In this document: in pieces, positions 58,209 to 64,000 of the stretch
Numbering within the stretch: position 1 is the first letter of the stretch
How the letters are laid out: each line of letters opens with the position of its first letter
Assembly: GCF_900115095.1 (NCBI RefSeq)
Contig: NZ_FOVH01000009.1
Span: 248,001 to 312,000 of the forward strand
Length of the DNA: 64,000 bases
Source: Actinomadura madurae
GTDB lineage: Bacteria > Actinomycetota > Actinomycetes > Streptosporangiales > Streptosporangiaceae
Reading direction: 5' to 3'
Program-made: the position numbers and the translations under genes
Notes under the pieces: generated by a model
What the model saw: only the letters and a program-made list of their open reading frames with translations
The model's database searches: none
Told to the model about the DNA's origin: nothing

Positions 58209-60977
58209 CTAGGCGACCGAGGAGTACGCCACCACACCGCGCCGCATCGCGTCCATCGCGCGCCGCGCGGTCTTGCGGAGGTGGCTGTTCGGCGGCGCGG
58301 CGTCGGTGACCTGGCCGAGCAGGTCCAGCAGCTGCTTGACGGCGCGGACGAAGTCGCCGGCGGTCAGGTCGCTCTCCAGCAGCACCTCGTCGAGGTCGTC
58401 GCCCTTGGCCCACCGGTAGGCGGTCCACGCGAACCCCAGGTCGGGTTCGCGCAGGAACGACACGCGGTTGTCGCGCTCGACGGCGTCCAGCTCCCCCCAC
58501 AGCCGCACCATCGAGGCCAGGGCGTCCTGCGCGGCCCCGCCGGGGGTGCGGGGCGGGGCGGCGTCGTCGGGCTGCCGCGACTCGTAGACCAGCGCGGACA
58601 CGCACGCGGCCAGCTCGGCGTGGTCGAGCTTCTCCCACAGCCCCTCGCGCAGGCTCTCGGCCGTGAGCAGGTCCAGCTCGTTGTAGATGCGGCCGAGGCG
58701 GCGGCCCTCATCGGTGACGGAGTCGCCGTCGAGGTAGCCGAGCTGCTGCAGGACGGCGCACACCCGGTCGAACGTCCGGGCGATCACCTGGGAGCGGCCC
58801 TCGACGCGGCGGCGGAGCTGCTCGGTCTCCCGGTCGAGGCGGTGGTACCGCTCGGCCCAGCGGGCGTGGTCCTCGCGCTTGTCGCAGCCGTGCACGGGGT
58901 GCCGCCGCAGGTCGGCGCGCAGCCGGGTGATCTCGGCGTCGTCGGTCGCGGCGGAGTCGCCGCGCGACCGCCGCCGCTCCCGGACGTCGTCGGGGACCTT
59001 GTTGCGGAGCGTGGACGCCAGGTCGCGGCGGTCCTGCGGGTTGCGGGGGCTGAACGACTTCGGGATGCGGATCCGCTCGACGGGCTCCACGGCGCGCGGG
59101 AAGTCCTGGATCGACAGCCGCTGCACCGACCGGTTCACGGTCAGCACCAGCGGCGCCGGGCCGTCGGAGCGGCGCCCGACGCCCGGGTCGAGGACCACCG
59201 CGAGGCCGGACCGCCGCCCCGACGGCACGATGATCACATCGCCGGGCCGCAGGTGCTCCAGGGAGCGGGCGGCCCCGGCGCGGCGGGCGCCGGCGCGCTC
59301 GCGCGACAGCTCCGACTCGCGGTCCGACAGCCGCCGCCGCATCGCGGCGTACTCCATGAAGTCGCCGAGGTGGCACTGCGCCGCCTTCGCGTACCCCTCC
59401 AGCGCCTCCTCGTTCTTGTGGACCTGGCGGGCCAGGCCGACGACGGCGCGGTCGGCCTGGAACTGCGCGAACGACTCCTCCAGGAGGGTGCGCGCGCGTT
59501 CGATGCCGACGGCGCCGACGAGGTTGACGGCCATGTTGTAGGACGGCCGGAAGCTGGAGTTCAGCGGGTAGGTGCGGGTGCCGGCGAGCCCGGCGACCGA
59601 CGCCGGCTCCACGTTCGGGCCCCACACCACCACGGCGTGCCCCTCGACGTCGATGCCGCGCCGCCCGGCCCGCCCGGTCAGCTGCGTGTACTCGCCGGGG
59701 GTGAGGTCGACGTGCGCCTCGCCGTTCCACTTGTCGAGCTTCTCGATCACGACGGTGCGGGCGGGCATGTTGATGCCGAGCGCGAGCGTCTCCGTCGCGA
59801 ACACCGCCTTGATCATCCCGCGGGTGAACAGCTCCTCGACGATCTCCTTGAACGTCGGCAGCATCCCGGCGTGGTGGGCGGCGACACCGCGCTGCAGGGC
59901 GTCCAGGAAGTCGCCGTAGCCGAGGATCCGCAGGTCCTCGGGCGCGATGTCGGCGGTGCGCAGCTCGGCGTGCGCGCGGATCTCCTCCGCCTCCTCCTTG
60001 GAGGTCAGCCGGATCCCGGCGTGCAGGCACTGCAGGACGGCCGCGTCGCAGCCGGCGCGGCTGAAGATGAACGTGATCGCCGGGAGCAGCCCGGCACGTT
60101 CCAGCCGCTCGATCACGTCCGGCCGGGCCGGCGGACGGAACCGCTGCGGGCGGGGCGCGCGGCGGCGTCCCGTCCGGCGCCCCTGGTTGACCTTGGCGCG
60201 GCGGACCTCCTCCACCGCCATCCGGGTCAGCTGCGGGTTCAGGCGGGCCTGCCGGTCCTTGCCCTTGCCGGTGTCGACGAACAGGTCGTACAGGCGGGTC
60301 CCGACCATCATGTGCTGGAACAGCGGCACGGGACGGTGCTCGTCCACGATCACGGCGGTGTCGCCGCGCACCTCGTGCAGCCACTCGCCGAACTCCTCGG
60401 CGTTGCTGACGGTCGCCGACAGCGCCACGATCCGCACCGAGTCCGGAACGTGGATGATCACCTCTTCCCAGACGGCGCCGCGGAACCGGTCGGCCAGGTA
60501 GTGCACCTCGTCCATGACGACGAACGCGAGGCCGGCCAGGGTCTGCGACCCCGCGTACAGCATGTTCCGCAGGACCTCGGTCGTCATGACGACGATCGGG
60601 GCCTCCCCGTTGACGCTGTTGTCGCCGGTGAGCAGCCCGACCTTCTCCGGCCCGTACCGGCGGACGAGGTCGGCGTACTTCTGGTTCGACAGCGCCTTGA
60701 TCGGCGTGGTGTAGAAGCACTTGGTGCCGCCGGTGAGGGCGAGGTGGACGGCGAACTCCCCCACCACCGTCTTCCCGGATCCGGTGGGCGCGGCGACCAG
60801 GACGCCGCTGCCGTCCTCCAGCGCCTGGCACGCCTCCAGCTGGAACTCGTCCAACTCGAAGTCGTACAGGGTGCGGAAGTCCAGCAGGGCCGGGCCCTGC
60901 CCCGCGGTGCGCCTGCGGTAGGCGGCGTACCGCTGGGCCGGGCTCTCCCCGGCCGACGTCGTGTCGGGGGTGGTCAT
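58209..60977 (-). CDS. helY: Ski2/Mtr4-like DEAD/DEAH RNA helicase
   Basis: The 922-residue ATP-dependent helicase shows Walker A APTGSGKT (about 62-69), DEVH in VVMDEVHYLAD, SAT in ALSATVSNAEEF and motif VI QLTGRAGRRGID. A C-terminal DSHCT-like domain covers the last third. It is the actinobacterial homologue of HelY next to tatC, likely acting in RNA turnover. ATG 60977 is used because the protein then begins MTTPDTTSAGES. It is the last gene of the paf-tat block. Confidence 0.92.
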   Translation of the reverse strand: MTTPDTTSAGESPAQRYAAYRRRTAGQGPALLDFRTLYDFELDEFQLEACQALEDGSGVLVAAPTGSGKTVVGEFAVHLALTGGTKCFYTTPIKALSNQKYADLVRRYGPEKVGLLTGDNSVNGEAPIVVMTTEVLRNMLYAGSQTLAGLAFVVMDEVHYLADRFRGAVWEEVIIHVPDSVRIVALSATVSNAEEFGEWLHEVRGDTAVIVDEHRPVPLFQHMMVGTRLYDLFVDTGKGKDRQARLNPQLTRMAVEEVRRAKVNQGRRTGRRRAPRPQRFRPPARPDVIERLERAGLLPAITFIFSRAGCDAAVLQCLHAGIRLTSKEEAEEIRAHAELRTADIAPEDLRILGYGDFLDALQRGVAAHHAGMLPTFKEIVEELFTRGMIKAVFATETLALGINMPARTVVIEKLDKWNGEAHVDLTPGEYTQLTGRAGRRGIDVEGHAVVVWGPNVEPASVAGLAGTRTYPLNSSFRPSYNMAVNLVGAVGIERARTLLEESFAQFQADRAVVGLARQVHKNEEALEGYAKAAQCHLGDFMEYAAMRRRLSDRESELSRERAGARRAGAARSLEHLRPGDVIIVPSGRRSGLAVVLDPGVGRRSDGPAPLVLTVNRSVQRLSIQDFPRAVEPVERIRIPKSFSPRNPQDRRDLASTLRNKVPDDVRERRRSRGDSAATDDAEITRLRADLRRHPVHGCDKREDHARWAERYHRLDRETEQLRRRVEGRSQVIARTFDRVCAVLQQLGYLDGDSVTDEGRRLGRIYNELDLLTAESLREGLWEKLDHAELAACVSALVYESRQPDDAAPPRTPGGAAQDALASMVRLWGELDAVERDNRVSFLREPDLGFAWTAYRWAKGDDLDEVLLESDLTAGDFVRAVKQLLDLLGQVTDAAPPNSHLRKTARRAMDAMRRGVVAYSSVA

Positions 60978-61072
60978 GCCTTCGAGCCTACGGTTCCGAC
61001 GGCCCCCACCACCAATCCGGCCCGCCCGGCGGGGGCAGGACGGCGCGGGCGGTGGTCGGACGGCGCGGTCGG

Positions 61073-61933
61073 TCAGACGGCGCGGTCGCCCCTCTCCAGC
61101 TCGGCGTCGATCCGCTCCAGGTCCAGCGGGGACGCCTCGTCGTCCGACAGGCTCTCGTAGGGGTCGGGGCGGCGGGCGATCCGCCGGTCGTGGAAGAACG
61201 CGAGGAGCTCGGCGACCTCGAACAGCACGATCGTCGGGAGCGCCAGCGCCAGCATGGTGAACGGGTCCTGGCTGGGGGTGGCAACCGCCGCGAAGACGAA
61301 CACTCCGAAGATCAGCATCCGCCGGGACCTGCGGATCCGCTCGTGGGTGAGGACCCCGACGAGGTTCAGCATGACCACGAACAGCGGCAGCTCGAACGTC
61401 AGCCCGAAGATGAACAGCATCGCCTGGGCGTAGCCCAGGTAGTCCTGCACGCCGACCAGCACGGTCGTGTCGCCCGGCGCGAGCCCGATGAAGATCTTCA
61501 GGCCCTTGTCCATCGTCAGGTACGCCAGCCCGCCGCCGAGCACGAACAACGGCACCGCCGCCGCCAGGAACGTGTACGTCCAGCGGCGCTCCTTCTGGTA
61601 CAGGCCCGGCGCGACGAACGCCCAGATCTGGTACAGCCAGACCGGAGACGACAGGACCGCCCCGACGATCAGCGCGACCTTCAGGTGGATGAAGAACCCG
61701 TCGAAGATCCCGTGCACGACCAGGTCGCACTTGCCGTTCAGGCAGTGCTCCGGCGGGATCCGCGTGTAGGGCTGCTTCAGGAAGTCCCAGATCGGGTCGA
61801 ACAGGATCCACCCGACCAGCGCACCGGCCAGCAGACCCAGGATCGCCTTGATCAACCTGTTCCGCAGCTCACGGAGGTGCTCCATGAGGGGCATGCGGCC
61901 GTCGGGGGCGGCGTCGCGCCTGCTCAGCTTCAT
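61073..61933 (-). CDS. tatC: Sec-independent translocase subunit TatC
   Basis: TatC binds twin-arginine signal peptides in the Tat export system. The 286-residue protein has the family start MPLMEHLRELRNRLIKAI and six membrane helices. The loop after the first helix shows FDPIWDFLKQPY, and FGLTFELPLFVVML follows later. A charged tail ends it (DLERIDAELERGDRAV). ATG 61933 is used; an upstream TTG is unlikely. It follows tatA by 54 bp. Confidence 0.95.
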   Translation of the reverse strand: MKLSRRDAAPDGRMPLMEHLRELRNRLIKAILGLLAGALVGWILFDPIWDFLKQPYTRIPPEHCLNGKCDLVVHGIFDGFFIHLKVALIVGAVLSSPVWLYQIWAFVAPGLYQKERRWTYTFLAAAVPLFVLGGGLAYLTMDKGLKIFIGLAPGDTTVLVGVQDYLGYAQAMLFIFGLTFELPLFVVMLNLVGVLTHERIRRSRRMLIFGVFVFAAVATPSQDPFTMLALALPTIVLFEVAELLAFFHDRRIARRPDPYESLSDDEASPLDLERIDAELERGDRAV

Positions 61934-61987
61934 CGTGGGCAATCAGGCTCGGTGTTCGGCGACAGGAATCGGGGGGCGGGGCCGGGG

Positions 61988-62350
61988 TCAGCCCTTGTGG
62001 ATCCGGCCGGGGTCCGACACCGGCACGCCCTGGATCGGCTCGCCCGAGCCGAGCGCGCCGCGCGGACGCTGCCCGCCGTCTCCGGCCGCCGCCTCGCGCT
62101 CCAGCCGCGCCGCCTCCTCGCGGAGCCGCGCCGCCTCCTTGCGCGCCTCGTCACCCTGCCCGGCCTGCGCCGTCTCACCGGACTTGTCGGACTTGTCGTC
62201 CTCGTCGTCGTGCAGGCCCTTGGTCTCGGCCTTCAGGATCCGCGCCGACTTGCCCAACGACCGCGCGAGCTGCGGAAGCTTCGTCGACCCGAACAGCAGC
62301 AGGACGACCGCAAGGATGATCAGAATCTCGGTCGTGCCAAGTCCAGCCAT
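61988..62350 (-). CDS. tatA: Sec-independent translocase subunit TatA
   Basis: TatA forms the pore of the Tat system. The 120-residue protein has one N-terminal helix (ILIILAVVLLLFGSTKLP), with the FG hinge, followed by the amphipathic LARSLGKSARILKAETKG. A long charged tail of about 80 residues ends it. It lies directly between the small membrane protein and tatC. Confidence 0.95.
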   Translation of the reverse strand: MAGLGTTEILIILAVVLLLFGSTKLPQLARSLGKSARILKAETKGLHDDEDDKSDKSGETAQAGQGDEARKEAARLREEAARLEREAAAGDGGQRPRGALGSGEPIQGVPVSDPGRIHKG

Positions 62351-62394
62351 GTCAATCCTCTTCAGCAGGGGCCCGTTCAGGACGATCGTACGCC

Positions 62395-62598
62395 CTACCC
62401 GGGCGGTTGTGACGACCGAGCCTCATCGAGACGGGACAGTTCATCGCGCAGCGCCGACTGTTTCGGCTCCAGCCGGCGCCTGGTGCGTTCCAGTTCACGC
62501 CCGAAGCGCCGCACGCCCAGCCACACCTTGAACGCGCACCAGGCGAGCACGGCCATACCGGCGAAACCGAGCGAAACCGACACCGAGACCCACGACAC
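62395..62598 (-). CDS. Small membrane protein, conserved between tatA and pafC
   Basis: This 67-residue protein has one N-terminal helix (SVSVSLGFAGMAVLAWCAFKVWLG, about 5-28). A charged amphipathic tail (RRFGRELERTRRRLEPKQ and RDELSRLDEARSS) looks like a short coiled coil. Its position between tatA and pafC, and the same strand, support it as real. No family was recognised. Confidence 0.75.
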   Translation of the reverse strand: MSWVSVSVSLGFAGMAVLAWCAFKVWLGVRRFGRELERTRRRLEPKQSALRDELSRLDEARSSQPPG

Positions 62599-62780
62599 GC
62601 CGCCACGCTATCCGATCCGCCCCACCCACGCCCACGCCCACGCCAGCGCCGCCACCACCCAGGCCCGCACCGCTTCGCTAGCGTTCACGCCCAAGCCCTG
62701 GCAGCGGATGACCCTTCACACCCCCGGTTCGCTGCCGCTCCGGCCCGTGCCCTGTGGGGGACGACCCCGGTTCGCTTCGC

Positions 62781-63785
62781 CTAAGCGAGGCCGTAGCGGG
62801 CCAGGGCCTGGAGTGCGTCCTCGCGGACGCCGTCCGCGAGGTGCGGGGGCGCCACGACACGGCCCTGGTCGCCGAGCCGCAGGGCCAGGCCCCGCACCCA
62901 GCGCGGGTCGGGAGTGCGCAGCACGACCCGCAGCCGCCCCTCCCCCAGCTCCTCCACGCTCTCGCACGGGTAGTAGTCGGCGACCCACCGGCCGCGCGGG
63001 GACAGCTCCAGCGTCACCGCCTCGTCCTGCGGCGACGGGCGGAAAAGGCCCGCGTCCACGTCGATCGGCTCCGCGTCGTCAGGCACCTGCGCGGGGACGT
63101 CCAGCACGGACAGGTCGGCGATCCGGTCCAGCTTGAACAGCCGCACCGCCTCCGCCCGGCGGCACCACCCCTCCAGGTAGGTGTTGCCCTCCACGACCAG
63201 CAGCCGCATCGGATCCACGTCGCGCTCGGTGTTCTCGTCCCGCGCCGGGACGTAGTAGGTCAGGTGGACGCGGCGGCCGGCCGCGATCGCGTCCCGCAGC
63301 ACCCCGACCGCGGTGCGGGCCGGGTCCGCCGTGCCGCCGTAGGTGTCGACCTCCACCGCGACCTGGCTGGACACCGCCGCGGCGGCGCCCGCCGCGCTCT
63401 CCAGCTTCGCGATCACGCGGCTGAGCGCGTCCCGGTCGTCCAGGCCGGGGATCCCCGCCAGCATCCGCAGCGCCACCAGCAGCGCGCTCGCCTCGTCCAC
63501 CTTCAGCCGCAGCGGCCGCGCGATCGACTCGGCCTCCGCCACCGTGATCTCCCCGCCCTCGTAGGACAGGTCGATCGGGCAGTACGGGTCCGGCGCCCGC
63601 AGCTCCACGCACCACAGCAGGTTCAGGTCGTCGATCAGCTGCTTCTCGGTCACCCCGAACGCGGCGGCGGCCTCGCCGAGCGCCACCGAGTCGCGGTTCA
63701 CCACGTACGGGACGAGCGCCAGCAGCCGCCCGAGCCGGTCCGTGGACGTCGTCGCCGCCGTCTTCGCGGCCGCCTTCGCCGTCAT
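62781..63785 (-). CDS. pafC: WYL-domain regulator PafC
   Basis: The 334-residue DNA-binding regulator works with PafB in the DNA-damage response of actinobacteria. It has an N-terminal winged helix (LGRLLALVPYVVNRDSVALGEAAAAFGV in two pieces) and a central WYL domain (GRRVHLTYYVPARDE and YLEGWCRRAEAVRLFKLDRI). A C-terminal WCX-type extension follows. Its start overlaps the pafB stop by 4 bp. Confidence 0.93.
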   Translation of the reverse strand: MTAKAAAKTAATTSTDRLGRLLALVPYVVNRDSVALGEAAAAFGVTEKQLIDDLNLLWCVELRAPDPYCPIDLSYEGGEITVAEAESIARPLRLKVDEASALLVALRMLAGIPGLDDRDALSRVIAKLESAAGAAAAVSSQVAVEVDTYGGTADPARTAVGVLRDAIAAGRRVHLTYYVPARDENTERDVDPMRLLVVEGNTYLEGWCRRAEAVRLFKLDRIADLSVLDVPAQVPDDAEPIDVDAGLFRPSPQDEAVTLELSPRGRWVADYYPCESVEELGEGRLRVVLRTPDPRWVRGLALRLGDQGRVVAPPHLADGVREDALQALARYGLA

Positions 63786-64000
63786 CGGCCGTTCATCTCC
63801 CCCAGGTCCGCGTGACCGCCCGCCGGGTGCCCGCCGGCGGCGGCCAGCACCGACTTCAGGTGCTGGATCACCGCCTCCCGCAGGTCCGGCGGATCCAGCA
63901 CCACCACATCACCGGCGAACCGCGCCAGGTACGGCGCGAACCGGTCCACGTCGCGGAACGTCAGGACCGCCTCGTCCCACTCCCCGTCCCACTCCGGGTC
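63782..64000 (-). CDS. pafB: WYL-domain regulator PafB, C-terminal fragment
   Basis: This open frame runs off the right edge. It ends with a typical WCX-like end (WDEAVLTFRDVDRFAPYLARF, then GDVVVLDPPDLREAVIQHLKSVLAA) 4 bp into the pafC start. It belongs to the same family as PafC and is the upstream partner of the pafBC operon. The N-terminal HTH is outside the window. Confidence 0.9.
   Translation of the reverse strand, partial: DPEWDGEWDEAVLTFRDVDRFAPYLARFAGDVVVLDPPDLREAVIQHLKSVLAAAGGHPAGGHADLGEMNGR

Noticed and set aside
62599..62780. Short repeats (CCCACGC runs, two CCCCGGTTCGCT copies) between the small membrane gene and pafC
   Set aside because: The repeats are short and GC-biased with no symmetry or known motif; no gene or tRNA was found (the GGTTCG is not in a tRNA context).

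Overview
The window is very GC-rich actinobacterial DNA with densely packed genes, frequent GTG starts and many 4-bp ATGA/GTGA stop-start overlaps. The tail (pafB, pafC, tatA, tatC, Ski2-like helicase) is a classic actinobacterial block. That block, the F420-type oxidoreductase, the DUF574 methyltransferase and the polyprenol-phosphomannose synthase/Lnt pair point to a filamentous actinomycete. I infer something near Actinomadura (Thermomonosporaceae), but cannot prove it from the sequence alone.

1-6.3 kb: the end of a DrrA-like ABC ATPase and its two permeases, one carrying a large extracytoplasmic domain, then fxsA and a ppm1-lnt pair for lipoprotein acylation and mannosylation. A 540-bp non-coding stretch follows, with a promoter firing toward lnt.

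6.3-17.3 kb: two halves of the lysine fermentation (3,5-diaminohexanoate) pathway. kamD-kamE-kal run leftward. kdd and kamA are divergent at 14.7-17.3 kb. Between the halves lie a DUF4239 membrane protein, a proline-rich surface protein, a DUF574 methyltransferase, a PAS/GAF/SpoIIE phosphatase and a DUF2252 protein. The cleavage enzyme Kce and the CoA-transferase are absent.

17.3-25 kb: P450, DUF3616 protein, acyl-CoA dehydrogenase, DUF1707-FHA protein, metallophosphoesterase, F420-type oxidoreductase and an Lrp/AsnC regulator.

24-31.4 kb: a carbohydrate ABC importer. A LacI repressor is divergent from one MsmK-type ATPase and has two operators. The convergent operon is a second ATPase, a lipoprotein binding protein and two permeases, one with an inserted extracytoplasmic domain. 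A strong bidirectional terminator separates the two transcription units.

31.6-36.5 kb: Xaa-Pro peptidase, 5'-3' exonuclease, Crp/Fnr regulator, RNB-family ribonuclease and a small membrane protein.

36.5-43.1 kb: a tightly spaced leftward run of nirB, a NirB-N-terminal-like flavoprotein, gamma carbonic anhydrase, amidohydrolase, DUF2470 protein and heme oxygenase. A GlnR-like box lies before nirB.

43.2-58.2 kb: DUF3068 protein, sirtuin, DUF4142 lipoprotein, MarR regulator, enolase-superfamily enzyme with a giant FAD/Fe-S dehydrogenase, a TetR-controlled LolD/FtsX exporter, a second EWTK-type ABC exporter, a PH-like protein and a DUF2236 protein.

58.2-64 kb: Ski2-like helicase, tatC, tatA, a small membrane protein, pafC and the end of pafB.

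No tRNA, rRNA, CRISPR array, insertion sequence or phage genes were recognised.
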